From the NCBI GenBank assembly GCA_000961695.1, contig LADW01000089.1, forward strand, positions 1-64,000: 64,000 nucleotides of DNA, written 5' to 3'. Within the stretch, counting starts at the first letter, position 1, and the number at the start of each line of letters is the position of its first letter. This DNA comes from Hyphomonadaceae bacterium BRH_c29 (GTDB lineage: Bacteria; Pseudomonadota; Alphaproteobacteria; Caulobacterales; Hyphomonadaceae). A program made the translations under genes and the position numbers. The notes beneath the pieces are model-generated. The model worked only from the letters and a program-made list of their open reading frames with translations. It was not told the DNA's origin and did not search any database. Of this stretch, positions 8,213 to 17,326 are shown one piece after another.

Positions 8213-9337
8213 TCAGCTCATCCAGCGCAGGGTACGCGGTTCGATCGGGTTCACAAAGTCTCGCTGTTCGGCGCGGGCCTCGGTCCATTCGCGCTTGAGG
8301 CGCTGATACCATTTGGCCTGCACATCGATATCGTCGATCCAGAGCATGGCCTTCTGGTGCGCCATGCCTTCGTTCTGGAGGTTCACCATCGTGCCGTCCT
8401 GATCGAGGAACATCTTGCCCGCAGGCTTGGCAATCGGAATGGCGAGGTTCAGAAGCGGCGCGCCGGTCCACCAGGTGAACTGGGTGATGCGCGTCTTCTT
8501 CGGCCCCTCGGGCGTGAGGCAGGTCAGCGTCAGCAGGCGCGCGGTGTCATTGGAGACAATCTCCCAGCGATAGCCCGGCAGCTGGAAACGGATCTCGGTC
8601 TGCACATCGCCGCCAAAGACCCAGCGGTAGAGTTTCGAGTTCGAGCTTGGCGAATGCCGGTCAATGGCCCAGCCACGCTCTGTCGGAATGAACGGCTTCT
8701 CTTTCAGCTTCAGCCCGGCAGAGGGCGGACGCCACCACCACTGATTGTGGACGAAGGGCACATGCGCCGGGTCCATCAGGCCGACAACGGCATCGTCCAT
8801 ATGGGCGTTGAACACGTCATGGATGATGAATTTCGGCTTGGCGGGCAACGGCCCGAAATCCGGCGGCGGCACGACGGGCTCAGCCTCAAGACGCGGATTG
8901 TGGGCGACGTAGAGATAGACCGCGCCATTCGCCTCATGCACCGGATACCGGCGCACTTTGACCTTGGAGGAATCATAGGGCGAATCCGGCGTCAGGCTCG
9001 GCATCAGCTTGCAGCCGCCATCGGTGCCAAAGCGCCAGCCATGATACGGGCATTGCAGCGCCCACTCGCCATCGGTCTCCAGCTGCTGGCCCGCAGACAG
9101 CGGGACAAGACGGTGCGGACAGATATCGCGCAGGGCGAACGGCTCACCCGCCGGAGTGCGGCCCACGACGACTGGCTCGCCCAGAACCATGATGCGCTGC
9201 TGCTTGCCGGGCTTCAGCTCCGCCGACGGCGCGGCGAGATACCAGCAATCGGTCAGATAGCCGTCATCGGTGATCCCAGCTTTCGCCGGGGCGGAGATGC
9301 CGGTCTTGCCGGGCTCGGGATGCTGCGTATCGGCCAT
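8213..9337 (-). CDS. Rieske-type aromatic ring-hydroxylating oxygenase, alpha subunit
   Basis: Predicted mononuclear iron oxygenase. The Rieske [2Fe-2S] centre is C73-x-H75 (DICPHRL) and C96-x-x-H99 (LQCPYHGW). The catalytic-domain iron site is suggested by DPAHVPFVH, with two histidines four residues apart. The 374-residue length and single-subunit layout resemble the vanillate O-demethylase/pheophorbide a oxygenase-like group more than two-subunit dioxygenases. The substrate is unknown. No reductase gene is adjacent, so electrons must come from elsewhere. It is followed by the low-GC exported gene, the SDR-DoxX gene and the DUF2269 gene on the same strand. Confidence 0.9.
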   Translation of the reverse strand: MADTQHPEPGKTGISAPAKAGITDDGYLTDCWYLAAPSAELKPGKQQRIMVLGEPVVVGRTPAGEPFALRDICPHRLVPLSAGQQLETDGEWALQCPYHGWRFGTDGGCKLMPSLTPDSPYDSSKVKVRRYPVHEANGAVYLYVAHNPRLEAEPVVPPPDFGPLPAKPKFIIHDVFNAHMDDAVVGLMDPAHVPFVHNQWWWRPPSAGLKLKEKPFIPTERGWAIDRHSPSSNSKLYRWVFGGDVQTEIRFQLPGYRWEIVSNDTARLLTLTCLTPEGPKKTRITQFTWWTGAPLLNLAIPIAKPAGKMFLDQDGTMVNLQNEGMAHQKAMLWIDDIDVQAKWYQRLKREWTEARAEQRDFVNPIEPRTLRWMS

Positions 9338-9410
9338 GCAGATCCCTTACACTGGCTGATGAACACCGGAAACCCGGTGAGACACGTACCTATCAGGTTA
9401 CCTTGAACAC

Positions 9411-9908
9411 CTACTCGGTCACCGTCACCGACAGTTGGAACACGTCTTCAGGCGGCTCGCCGGCATCCAGCTCCCACGGGCGGCCCTCAACAAGGGTCAA
9501 CATGCCAGTGCCCACGGCCGTCGCGCGGAAATCGCTGGCGAGGTAATGATTGCCGCCGGTAAACAGCGGATCATCCTGGGTCTGCGGGTCAGTCGGGCGC
9601 GAATGCTCGGCCTCAAGGTCCAGAAAATCCGGTTTGTCCTTGATATTCCAGAGATACCCGGCGGTCGGGATGGATTCGAGTTCCACCCGCAGCAGTCCGC
9701 CGACCGGCAGCGTCACCGCCTGGCCGTTCATGTCAGCCCCGGCATAAACCATGCCTTCTTCCACGGCGGGCGCCTCCTGTAGCGAGTCCAGCAGTTCCGA
9801 TACTTCAGGCGAGATCTCCAGCGTGTCCTGGGCAGGCTGCTCACACCCTGCCAGCATCAGCGCCGCCAGAACTGTGGCCACCCCTGCTCCCCGTACGCGT
9901 CCCTGCAT
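9411..9908 (-). CDS. Chagasin-like (inhibitor family I42) lipoprotein
   Basis: Predicted periplasmic or outer-membrane-anchored inhibitor of papain-like cysteine proteases. The 165-residue protein has a lipobox (ALMLAGC, cysteine at 22). The inhibitor loops are recognisable: IPTAGYLW corresponds to the family's NPTTGYxW loop and GRPWE to the RPW loop, with a glycine-rich loop (FTGGNHY) between. No clear cysteine-protease gene was found in the window. It lies 73 bases upstream of the Rieske gene on the same strand and may share its promoter. Confidence 0.8.
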   Translation of the reverse strand: MQGRVRGAGVATVLAALMLAGCEQPAQDTLEISPEVSELLDSLQEAPAVEEGMVYAGADMNGQAVTLPVGGLLRVELESIPTAGYLWNIKDKPDFLDLEAEHSRPTDPQTQDDPLFTGGNHYLASDFRATAVGTGMLTLVEGRPWELDAGEPPEDVFQLSVTVTE

Positions 9909-10124
9909 GTCACTCTCCCTCGATCAACCGGCACGCTAGCGCGCAATTGTATCCCGCACCAACGCTGAAACACGGCGAGACAAGGATTCGGCGGCATTTC
10001 TGGCCACATCAGCGTCAAATGGCTGCCGATGATGGCGCTCGGCCTCTAACCATCGCGCTCGCAATCCGCGGCCCTCCGTCAAAGGCCCCTTCCCGCCCCG
10101 CACAGGCGCCGCTATATCGCGCAG

Positions 10125-11930
10125 ATGACCCCACGCGACAAAATCCGTAATTTCTCGATCATTGCCCACATCGACCATGGCAAGTCGACGCTGGCCGACC
10201 GCCTGATTCAATCCTGCGGTGGCCTGACCGAACGCGAGATGAAAGAACAAGTGCTCGACTCGATGGACATCGAGAAAGAGCGCGGCATCACGATCAAGGC
10301 GCAGACCGTGCGCCTGCAATACACCGCGCAGGACGGCGAAACCTATACGCTGAACCTGATGGACACGCCCGGCCATGTCGACTTTGCCTATGAAGTGAGC
10401 CGGTGCCTCGCCGCATGCGAAGGCTCCCTGCTGGTCGTGGATGCCAGCCAGGGCGTTGAGGCGCAGACACTGGCCAACGTCTACCAGGCCATCGACCAGA
10501 ACCACGAAATCGTGCCGGTCCTGAACAAGGTCGACCTGCCCGCCGCAGACGTCGCCCGCGTAAAAGAGCAGATCGAGGACATTATCGGCCTTGATGCCTC
10601 GGATGCGATCGAGACCTCGGCCAAGACCGGTCTTGGCATTGCGGAAGTTCTGGAGGCTATCGTGCACCGCCTGCCAGCGCCAAAGTCCGGCGACGTCGAT
10701 GCCCCGCTCAAGGCCGCGCTGGTCGATGCCTATTACGACCCCTATCTCGGCGTCGTTGTCATCGTGCGCATCCATGATGGCGTCCTGCGCAAGAAGCAGT
10801 CGATCCGCATGATGCGCACCGGCGGCGTCTACGAGATCGACAAGGTGGGCACGTTCAATCCGAAACTCACGGAAACCGACGCGCTGGGCCCGGGCGAGGT
10901 CGGCTATTTCGTCGCCTCGATCAAGGAAGTCGGCGAGACGGCGGTCGGTGATACGATCACCGAAGACAAACGCCCCTGCGCCAAGGCCCTGCCGGGCTAT
11001 AAGGAAGTCCAACCGGTTGTGTTCTGCGGCCTGTTCCCGATGGACGCTGGCGACTTTGACGACCTGCGCGCTGCCATGGGCAAGCTGCGCCTGAACGATG
11101 CGAGCTTCACGTGGGAGATGGAAACCTCTGCCGCCCTCGGCATGGGGTTCCGCTGCGGCTTCCTCGGCCTCTTGCATCTTGAGATCATCCAGGAGCGCCT
11201 CAGCCGCGAGTTCGACCTCGACCTGATCGCAACCGCGCCAAGCGTTGTGTACGAACTGACCATGACCGATGGCACCGAGACCCAGCTGCACAACCCGGCA
11301 GACATGCCGGATGTCGTGCGCATCGCGGAAATCCGCGAGCCGTGGATCAACGCGACCATCTATACGCCGGACGAATATCTCGGCGGTATCCTGAAACTCT
11401 GCCAGGACCGTCGCGGCATCCAGACCGAACTGTCCTATGTTGGCGGACGGGCCATGGTGAAATACGAACTGCCGCTGAACGAAGTCGTGTTCGATTTCTA
11501 TGATCGCCTGAAATCCATCAGCCGTGGCTATGCCAGCTTCGACTATGAGATCATCGGCCACCGAGCCGAAAATCTCGTGAAGCTGCAGATCCTCGTCAAT
11601 GATGAGCCGGTCGATGCCCTCGCCATGCTGGTGCACCGTGATCGCGCCGAAAGCCGGGGTCGGCAGATGTGTGAGCGCCTGAAGGACCTGATCCCGCGCC
11701 AGATGTTCAAGATCCCGATCCAGGCAGCCATTGGCGGCAAGGTCATCGCGCGCGAAACGCTCAGCGCCCTGAGGAAAGACGTGACGGCGAAATGCTATGG
11801 CGGCGACGCAACACGCAAGCGCAAGCTGCTCGACAAGCAAGCCGCTGGTAAAAAGCGGATGCGCCAGTTCGGCAAGGTCGAAATCCCGCAGGAAGCCTTC
11901 GTGGCCGCCCTCAGGATGGATGGGGACTAA
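10125..11930 (+). CDS. lepA: Elongation factor 4 (LepA)
   Basis: Ribosomal GTPase acting on stalled or mis-translocated elongation complexes. The 601-residue protein has G1 at AHIDHGKST (about residues 14-22), the G3 motif DTPGHVDF and G4 NKVDLP, then domains II, III and V and the LepA-specific C-terminal domain rich in lysine and arginine. Length is normal (about 600). The ATG begins [17 protein letters not shown], typical for the family. About 215 bases upstream hold no gene and no recognised element. It converges on the MerR gene with a 12-base gap. Confidence 0.98.
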   Translation: MTPRDKIRNFSIIAHIDHGKSTLADRLIQSCGGLTEREMKEQVLDSMDIEKERGITIKAQTVRLQYTAQDGETYTLNLMDTPGHVDFAYEVSRCLAACEGSLLVVDASQGVEAQTLANVYQAIDQNHEIVPVLNKVDLPAADVARVKEQIEDIIGLDASDAIETSAKTGLGIAEVLEAIVHRLPAPKSGDVDAPLKAALVDAYYDPYLGVVVIVRIHDGVLRKKQSIRMMRTGGVYEIDKVGTFNPKLTETDALGPGEVGYFVASIKEVGETAVGDTITEDKRPCAKALPGYKEVQPVVFCGLFPMDAGDFDDLRAAMGKLRLNDASFTWEMETSAALGMGFRCGFLGLLHLEIIQERLSREFDLDLIATAPSVVYELTMTDGTETQLHNPADMPDVVRIAEIREPWINATIYTPDEYLGGILKLCQDRRGIQTELSYVGGRAMVKYELPLNEVVFDFYDRLKSISRGYASFDYEIIGHRAENLVKLQILVNDEPVDALAMLVHRDRAESRGRQMCERLKDLIPRQMFKIPIQAAIGGKVIARETLSALRKDVTAKCYGGDATRKRKLLDKQAAGKKRMRQFGKVEIPQEAFVAALRMDGD

Positions 11931-11942
11931 CCTCCCCGTCTG

Positions 11943-12386
11943 CTATTTGCGGCCGTTTCCCGGACGCCCCGTTGTGGTGCTGTCCGGCATAGTCAGCATT
12001 CCGGACGTAGCGGCACGCAGAATGCGGCGGAAGCTCGGGCATTCCATATGGCTGGAGGCCTTGCAGTCAGCGGCGTGGCGCAACCCGTCCCGCATGACTT
12101 TCAGCTGACCTATCGTCACATCCAGCTCATCCGCCTTTTCGACCAAGCGGGCGCGGTCAATGCGTGGCCCGTCAGGCGACATCATCGCCCCGATCTCATC
12201 AAGAGAGAAACCAGCTGCGCGGCCAATGGCAATCAGGCCCAGGCGCTCAAAAATACCGGGATCGAACGTCCGCTTCAGGCCCCGGCGGCCATTTGAGGCA
12301 ATCAGTCCCTTTTCCTCATAGTAGCGCAGGGTTGATGCCGGCACGCCGGAGCGCCGGGCCACATCTGCAATATCCGGATCACTCAT
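11943..12386 (-). CDS. MerR-family transcriptional regulator
   Basis: An N-terminal winged HTH (DIADVARRSGVPASTLRYYEEKGLI) is followed by the dimerisation helix and a C-terminal segment with CKASSHMECPSF, giving two cysteines that could sense metal or redox state. 147 residues from the ATG; a GTG one codon upstream is possible. The regulator diverges from a methyltransferase gene, and a MerR-type promoter with a palindrome lies between them, so autoregulation and control of the methyltransferase are likely. The effector is unknown. Confidence 0.9.
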   Translation of the reverse strand: MSDPDIADVARRSGVPASTLRYYEEKGLIASNGRRGLKRTFDPGIFERLGLIAIGRAAGFSLDEIGAMMSPDGPRIDRARLVEKADELDVTIGQLKVMRDGLRHAADCKASSHMECPSFRRILRAATSGMLTMPDSTTTGRPGNGRK

Positions 12387-12387
12387 C

Positions 12388-12420
12388 ACTTGACCTCAAG
12401 TCGGCTTTAAGTGGCAGAGT
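12388..12420 (+). promoter_or_regulatory. MerR-type promoter with palindromic operator
   Basis: ACTTGA-CC-TCAAGT at 12388-12401 is a perfect six-base inverted repeat with a two-base centre. It overlaps a -35-like TTGACC (12390-12395). A weak -10-like CAGAGT (12415-12420) follows after a 19-base spacer, the long spacing typical of MerR-activated promoters. It points at the methyltransferase gene and sits directly upstream of the regulator's ATG. Confidence 0.55.
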
Positions 12421-12459
12421 GTGCGGACCAATAGAATTTGACAAGAGCACGAGGAAAAC

Positions 12460-13302
12460 ATGAGCGAGACACCCCCGGCAAATGCAGAACAGGCAGAGCA
12501 GTGGAATGGCCCCGGTGCCCGCAGCTGGATCCAGGCTCAGACACTGCTGGACCAGACGTTCCTGAACTTCGAGAAAATGCTCGTGGAAGCTGTGAAAGCT
12601 GCAGGTGCAAGTACGGTTCTCGATATTGGTTGCGGGACGGGCGCAACGACCCGCGCCATCGCCCGTCAGCTCGGCCCGGACGGACGGGCGCTCGGCCTCG
12701 ATATATCTGCACCCATGATCGCCCGCGCCACCGAGCTCGCCAAAACGGAGGGCTCAGCAGCGCTGTTTGCCGCCGGGGATGCACAGACCCAGGCTTTTGA
12801 ACCGGGCAGTTTCGACATGATCACCTCCCGCTTCGGGGTCATGTTCTTTTCTGATCCTGTCGCGGCTTTCTCGAACTTGCGAGGCGCCCTGAGGCCAGAT
12901 GGTCAGCTGGCAATGGTGTCCTGGCGCAGCGCGGCAGAGAACCCGTTCATGACGGTCGCAGAGCGCGCCGCCGCACCTCTTCTTCCGGATTTGCCGCCCC
13001 GGCGATCAGGCAGTACGGGTCAATTCGCCTTTGCAGACCAGACCCGAATTCAGGGCATTCTGGATGACAGCGGCTGGAGGGGTGGGCGCAACGAGGCCAT
13101 CGATGTGACCTGCACATTCCCCGCCGACGCGCTCGATACTTATCTCAGTCTGATGGGCCCTGTGGGACAGATGCTGGCCCAGCAGGACGATGACCTGAAG
13201 CGCCGCGTCGTCGACGCCATCCGAACGTCTTTTGAGACCTATCTCGTGGGATCGAACATTGCGTTCACCGCCGCCTGCTGGATGACTCGGGCAACGGCCT
13301 GA
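12460..13302 (+). CDS. Class I SAM-dependent methyltransferase
   Basis: The Rossmann-like methyltransferase fold is marked by motif I VLDIGCGTGATT (about residues 52-63) and the acidic end of strand 2 (LGLDISAPM). It is in the UbiE/Methyltransf_11-like group, but the substrate is not evident. 280 residues. An AGGA precedes the ATG by five bases. Divergence from the MerR regulator suggests inducible expression. Confidence 0.88.
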   Translation: MSETPPANAEQAEQWNGPGARSWIQAQTLLDQTFLNFEKMLVEAVKAAGASTVLDIGCGTGATTRAIARQLGPDGRALGLDISAPMIARATELAKTEGSAALFAAGDAQTQAFEPGSFDMITSRFGVMFFSDPVAAFSNLRGALRPDGQLAMVSWRSAAENPFMTVAERAAAPLLPDLPPRRSGSTGQFAFADQTRIQGILDDSGWRGGRNEAIDVTCTFPADALDTYLSLMGPVGQMLAQQDDDLKRRVVDAIRTSFETYLVGSNIAFTAACWMTRATA

Positions 13303-13319
13303 GGCCTGAGGCGTGAAGC

Positions 13320-13493
13320 TCAGGCGCCGAACGGCAGGCCCACCGTGTGGAAGGATTGCGACAGAGCGATCATTGGCAGGCCGAGTGCGATCAGCAGAAC
13401 AAGGCCGTACACGCCCAGTGGGCGGCTCTGCTCTGGCCCAACGCCCCGGAAGCCCGCCCCCGGAAAAGGAATGATCTGTGCTGTCTGGGTCAT
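13320..13493 (-). CDS. Small single-pass membrane protein
   Basis: The family is not recognised. 57 residues from the ATG that has GGAGG six bases upstream; an upstream in-frame start would add eight residues. The N-terminal half is soluble and Gly/Pro-rich (TQTAQIIPFPGAGF); one membrane helix covers about residues 28-46 (GVYGLVLLIALGLPMIAL). It converges on the methyltransferase; the stop lies inside a short GCCTGAG/CTCAGGC hairpin. Confidence 0.55.
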   Translation of the reverse strand: MTQTAQIIPFPGAGFRGVGPEQSRPLGVYGLVLLIALGLPMIALSQSFHTVGLPFGA

Positions 13494-13629
13494 GCGAACC
13501 TCCGGTCTGGAAACCATACTGTCAGAAACTACCTGAAGTCCGGTTTCGGAGATGCATGAAATTTCACACGGCCCGGCATGACGCGCGACACACTTGCCGC
13601 CTGAAGCCTGCAGGATTATCGCAAGAGAT

Positions 13630-14130
13630 ATGACCGCTCCTGATATTCAGATCCTGCCACTTTCCCGGACTGACCTGCCGCGCGTCTCCGCAATTGCTCG
13701 GGTTGTCTGGCCCGTGGCATTTGATGGTCTGATCCCGGCAGATGAGATTCCGAAGATTGTCGACCGGATCTATTCGCTGGCCCAGCTTGGACAGGACATG
13801 GATGATGGCCATGCCTTCTGGATCGCCAAGGTCGGCGGCAAGGACGCTGCGTTCTGTGCCTCCTACAAGGAAGGCGGGACGATCTGGCTGAAGAAACTTT
13901 ACGTGCTGCCAGAGGCGCAGGGGCATGGCCTCGGCACGAAGCTAACCGACACGGCCATCGCCCATTTCTCCCCAGCGCGGGAAATGGCCTTGTTCGTCAA
14001 GAACGACAACGCGAAGGCCATTGGCTTCTACCAGCGCGCCGGTTTCTCCATCGCCAGAGAAGCGCCCGTCGTGATGGGCCACATGCACTTCACTGACTAT
14101 GTGATGACCCGCCCGCTCCGGGACGACTGA
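13630..14130 (+). CDS. GNAT-family N-acetyltransferase
   Basis: Predicted acetyl-CoA-dependent acyltransferase of unknown substrate. The motif A region reads LKKLYVLPEAQGHGLGTKL, containing the Q/R-x-x-G-x-G/A pyrophosphate loop (QGHGLG), and the C-terminal NDNAKAIGFYQRAGF segment is typical of motif B. The ATG at MTAPDIQIL gives 166 residues; an in-frame ATG 12 codons upstream is less likely. It abuts a convergent membrane-protein gene. Confidence 0.88.
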   Translation: MTAPDIQILPLSRTDLPRVSAIARVVWPVAFDGLIPADEIPKIVDRIYSLAQLGQDMDDGHAFWIAKVGGKDAAFCASYKEGGTIWLKKLYVLPEAQGHGLGTKLTDTAIAHFSPAREMALFVKNDNAKAIGFYQRAGFSIAREAPVVMGHMHFTDYVMTRPLRDD

Positions 14131-14718
14131 TCACTCGCCCCGGCGCGCCGCGTCGAGCGCTGTAATCTCCGTATCCAGCTGTTTCACAGCGCGGGCATTC
14201 AGCCAGGCGACGCCAGCGAACAGACCGCAGATGATCGCCGTTGACGAACCGAACTGGAAGAAACGCGCCATCAGCGACATGCCGGTATCTGCCACGAAGG
14301 ACACGCCCCCGACAAAGACCAGCATGCCCGGCACGAAGGGCGCTAGATACCAGCGCGGCACCGTTGCGAGCGCTTCGCGCTGGCGCAGCAATTCCCTGCG
14401 ATGGAAATCCGCACACGGCTGCGCGCCATCCGGCAGAGCTGCCCCTGCCCCGCCCTTGCGGTGGAGCATATAGGCAACATAGGCCGCACCCAGCGCCGTC
14501 AGCGCGGCGCCGATCTTCACGACCAGAACCGGGATCAGGAACGCCATCCAGCCGAACATACCGATCACCAGCGCAGCGGCGGCGTACTCGGTGAGATTCC
14601 TTGTACGGATGCGTGACTGGAAGCGTCCGGCGCGCGAATGGATATCAGTCATGGACATGGTGAAAGGCTCCTGTGCTTGTTGCGCCCAGAGGGCTTGAAA
14701 GGGGTCGCGGTCAGGCAT
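14131..14718 (-). CDS. Membrane protein encoded with the ECF sigma factor; possible anti-sigma factor
   Basis: A 195-residue protein: about 45 soluble N-terminal residues, two membrane segments (about 46-90), a basic cytoplasmic loop (FHRRELLRQREALA), and two more hydrophobic segments before an acidic/basic tail. No zinc-finger anti-sigma motif (HxxxCxxC) is seen. Its start overlaps the end of the sigma factor by eight bases, the classic arrangement for a sigma factor and its membrane-bound partner, so an anti-sigma role is the best guess; this is inference from context. Confidence 0.7.
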   Translation of the reverse strand: MPDRDPFQALWAQQAQEPFTMSMTDIHSRAGRFQSRIRTRNLTEYAAAALVIGMFGWMAFLIPVLVVKIGAALTALGAAYVAYMLHRKGGAGAALPDGAQPCADFHRRELLRQREALATVPRWYLAPFVPGMLVFVGGVSFVADTGMSLMARFFQFGSSTAIICGLFAGVAWLNARAVKQLDTEITALDAARRGE

Positions 14719-15232
14719 GGGTCTGCTCCTGGAAGTCCTTGGCGAGCTGCGCCTTGAGGCGTGAAATGCGGGTGGCGACGGCGCCGGGCGACAGGCCTGT
14801 AATGTCGGCAATCTCGGCGGCAGGAAGATCTTCGAGATAAAGCGTGAGGACTTGCCGGTCCGGTATCTTGAGGCGCCGGATCCAGGTGCTGAGGCGATCC
14901 AGCCCGTCGCTCTCCTCCAGAGCCGCCGCAACACTGCGCCTGTCCGGAAGATGGCTGATGTCTTCCAGCGAGAGCTGGGCCTTGTTGTGACGGCTTTCCC
15001 TGCCGATATGGCGGGCGGCCGTATTGTGCGCGACGCGGTAGACCCAGGTACTGAGCTGGCAGCGCCCGTCAAACAGGGCAAAACTCCGCCACAATGCAAC
15101 ATGCATGTCCTGCAAGAGGTCCCGGCGGCGGTCCGGGTTTGCCTCGCTGGCACGGGCGAGCCGCTGCAGGGCCGGGCCGAACCTTTCGGCCGCCTCCTTG
15201 TAGCGTGCATCCTGATCCACTTGGTGTGTCAT
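14711..15232 (-). CDS. RNA polymerase sigma factor, sigma-70 family (ECF type)
   Basis: Region 2 is visible as RRDLLQDMHVALWRSFALF with STWVYRVAHNTAARH (2.2-2.4), and region 4 as LTLYLEDLPAAEIADITGLSPGAV (HTH). 173 residues from the ATG at MTHQVDQDARYKE; a frame extension of 24 codons upstream exists but looks non-coding, and no strong ribosome-binding site helps. It overlaps the membrane-protein gene downstream and diverges from tsaD. Confidence 0.88.
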   Translation of the reverse strand: MTHQVDQDARYKEAAERFGPALQRLARASEANPDRRRDLLQDMHVALWRSFALFDGRCQLSTWVYRVAHNTAARHIGRESRHNKAQLSLEDISHLPDRRSVAAALEESDGLDRLSTWIRRLKIPDRQVLTLYLEDLPAAEIADITGLSPGAVATRISRLKAQLAKDFQEQTHA

Positions 15233-15345
15233 GACGTGTTTAGTGCGCCCCCCGGCACATTTCTTACAAGTCTTGAGCAGAAAAGCGCACGACGCCACCG
15301 ACATACTTGCTTGGGAGGCTCAGGATACGGCGCTATATGCCCGGC

Positions 15346-16446
15346 ATGACACGCCCACTGACCCTGCTAGGTATCGAGACGAGCTGCGACGAGACCGCCG
15401 CAGCCGTAATCCGTCTGCTGCCTGAGGGCGGCGTGGAGATCCTGGCTGAAAAGGTCCACACCCAGTTGGAAGAGCATGCGCCCTATCTGGGCGTCGTGCC
15501 GGAAATCGCCGCGCGGGCCCATGCAGAGCTGGTCGACAAGACAGTCGCCGCTGCCATGGCTGACGCAGGCATCACCTATTCTGACCTCGACGCCGTCGCC
15601 GCCACATCCGGCCCCGGCCTGATCGGCGGCGTACTGGTCGGCATGATGACCGGCAAGGCCGTCGCACAAGCTGCGGGCAAACCGTTCATTGCGGTGAACC
15701 ATCTTGAAGGCCACGCGCTGAGCCCCCGCCTGACGCATGACTGCCCCTTCCCCTACCTGCTTCTGCTGGTGTCGGGCGGGCATTGCCAGTTTCTGGAAGT
15801 GCGCGGCCTTGGCGACTATCACCGGCTCGGCTCCACGATCGACGATGCGGCGGGCGAAGCCTTCGACAAGACGGCGAAGCTGCTGGGCCTCGGCTTTCCG
15901 GGCGGCCCTGCCGTGGAGCGTATCGGGGCGAGCGGCGATCCGAAAGCGATAGATTTCCCGCGCCCGCTGCTGAACCGACCGGGTCTCGAGATGAGCTTTG
16001 CGGGCCTGAAGACGGCTGTGTCACGTGCTGCAGCGGCCGAGCCGCTGACAGACACACGCATGGCCAATGTCTGCGCCAGCTTCCAGGCCGCCATCGTGGA
16101 TGTGTTGTCGGAAAAGGCCCGCCGGGCGCTTGCAGGCTTCGAGCCGGGCGACGGTCAGGCCAAACGATTTGTCGTTGCCGGCGGCGTTGCCTCAAACAAG
16201 GCGATCCGGACCGGGTTGGAATCGGTTGCAAAAGGTGCGGGGGCCGTTCTGATCGCGCCACCTTTGCGGCACTGTACCGACAATGCCGCGATGATTGCCC
16301 TGGCAGGCGCGGAGCGGCTTGCGGGCGGCCTCGAAAGCGAGGCGGGGGACCTTGGCGCCGGGGCGAGACCGCGCTGGCCGCTGGATGAAGCGGCGGCGAA
16401 GTCCGATCCGGCTTATGCGACAGGGCGCCGGGGCGCCAAGGCCTGA
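15346..16446 (+). CDS. tsaD: tRNA N6-adenosine threonylcarbamoyltransferase TsaD
   Basis: Transfers the threonylcarbamoyl group to A37 of ANN-decoding tRNAs, working with TsaB and TsaE. The ASKHA-fold protein shows [10 protein letters not shown] near the N-terminus, the metal-binding [14 protein letters not shown] and the C-terminal [10 protein letters not shown] and [10 protein letters not shown] segments. The start chosen is the ATG at [11 protein letters not shown] (366 residues); an ATG three codons earlier is equally open. C-terminal residues after about 340 are family-variable. The frame lies divergent from the ECF sigma operon. Confidence 0.97.
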   Translation: MTRPLTLLGIETSCDETAAAVIRLLPEGGVEILAEKVHTQLEEHAPYLGVVPEIAARAHAELVDKTVAAAMADAGITYSDLDAVAATSGPGLIGGVLVGMMTGKAVAQAAGKPFIAVNHLEGHALSPRLTHDCPFPYLLLLVSGGHCQFLEVRGLGDYHRLGSTIDDAAGEAFDKTAKLLGLGFPGGPAVERIGASGDPKAIDFPRPLLNRPGLEMSFAGLKTAVSRAAAAEPLTDTRMANVCASFQAAIVDVLSEKARRALAGFEPGDGQAKRFVVAGGVASNKAIRTGLESVAKGAGAVLIAPPLRHCTDNAAMIALAGAERLAGGLESEAGDLGAGARPRWPLDEAAAKSDPAYATGRRGAKA

Positions 16447-16459
16447 GTCAGGGTCACGC

Positions 16460-16573
16460 CTAAACCACAAATTCGGTCAGCGAGAACATGGCAGCGATGA
16501 GAGTCGCGGTCAGTGGAAGGGCTGCAACGAAGGCAAACAGAGCCTGGCGGGATTCGGTTTTGGAAAGGGTCAT
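16460..16573 (-). CDS. Small 37-residue membrane protein
   Basis: The family is not recognised. From the ATG with AAGGAA nine bases upstream the product is 37 residues: a short polar head (MTLSKTESRQ) and one membrane helix (ALFAFVAALPLTATLIAAMF). It lies downstream of the TetR gene on the same strand but has its own promoter-like sequence, overlapped by a motif that also occurs before the TetR gene. Confidence 0.5.
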   Translation of the reverse strand: MTLSKTESRQALFAFVAALPLTATLIAAMFSLTEFVV

Positions 16574-16620
16574 TGGTTTCGTTCCTTGGTTCGAACGGTC
16601 TCTATGCCGTTCTTGAGCTT

Positions 16621-16658
16621 CATATAGCGAAGCCATGAACAAAAAACAATGAATGATT
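16621..16658 (-). promoter_or_regulatory. Promoter and candidate TetR operator before the 37-residue membrane gene
   Basis: Read on the minus strand: -35-like TTGTTT (16644-16649), 17-base spacer, -10-like TATATG (16621-16626). Overlapping the -35 box is AATGAATGATT (16648-16658, plus-strand reading), which matches at ten of eleven bases the minus-strand reading (AATGAATCATT) of the palindrome upstream of the TetR gene. Confidence 0.4.
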
Positions 16659-16692
16659 TTAAATTTATTCAGCGCTCACTTCCAAACTCCAC

Positions 16693-17292
16693 TCAGGGAA
16701 CGGTTGCCCCTTTCGAAAGGCCCGCAAGCAGAAGGTCCAAAACCCCCGTCAGCTCGCGCTTCAGCTTGGGCAGGGTGAGAACGGAGAAGAGCTGCGGAAA
16801 GCGGAATTTCATCAGCGCGGACTGCAGGAATTCCGCTGTTTCATCCAGGCGATCGATCGGACGGAACACACCTTCCCGGATGCCATCCTCCAGCACCTGC
16901 ACCAGATAGACCCGCTCCTGGGCGAGCTGTTCATTGAAGTAGAGTGGACGCTCCTCGCTCAGGACTTCGGCTAATTCAAGGATCTTCGCCTTGGCCTCAA
17001 TAGCCTCATAGGTGCTGGTCATTCCGTATTCGAAAAAGGTCCGCAGCCGTTCAGCCGCCGGCTTTTTTTCGCGGGCGATAGAAGCGTAGGCCTGATACAT
17101 CTCGGCATTGAATTTGCGCGCCATCGCCTCTGCGATGTCCAGCTTGGACGCAAAGAAACGATAGATATTGCCCGCAGACATGCCGCAATCCTTGGCAATC
17201 TCGGACATCGTTGTCTTGGCGTAGCCATAGTGCAGAATGCGCTCCATGGCGGCATTCAGGATTTGCTGGCGGGTATCAAGCGTGTCGTTCAT
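16693..17292 (-). CDS. TetR/AcrR-family transcriptional regulator
   Basis: N-terminal HTH domain RQQILNAAMERILHYGYAKTT with MSEIAKDCGMSAGNIYRFFASK, then an all-helical ligand domain. 199 residues from the ATG at MNDTLDTRQQI; the frame extends 23 codons further upstream but that part is not HTH-like. Its operator candidate AATGATTCATT lies 35 bases upstream. Targets may include the small membrane gene downstream. The ligand is unknown. Confidence 0.9.
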   Translation of the reverse strand: MNDTLDTRQQILNAAMERILHYGYAKTTMSEIAKDCGMSAGNIYRFFASKLDIAEAMARKFNAEMYQAYASIAREKKPAAERLRTFFEYGMTSTYEAIEAKAKILELAEVLSEERPLYFNEQLAQERVYLVQVLEDGIREGVFRPIDRLDETAEFLQSALMKFRFPQLFSVLTLPKLKRELTGVLDLLLAGLSKGATVP

Positions 17293-17326
17293 AAGAGAGG
17301 ACAATAAAGGCAAATACTGAAGGATC

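Noticed and set aside
9936-11840. A 634-codon open frame on the minus strand opposite lepA
   Set aside because: It is the antisense shadow of lepA, which has all GTPase motifs; the shadow protein is His/Asp/Ala-rich with no recognisable domain, a known effect of high GC.
13304-13325. GCCTGAG/CTCAGGC hairpin between the methyltransferase and the small membrane gene
   Set aside because: No T-run on either side, and one arm is coding; not enough to call a terminator.
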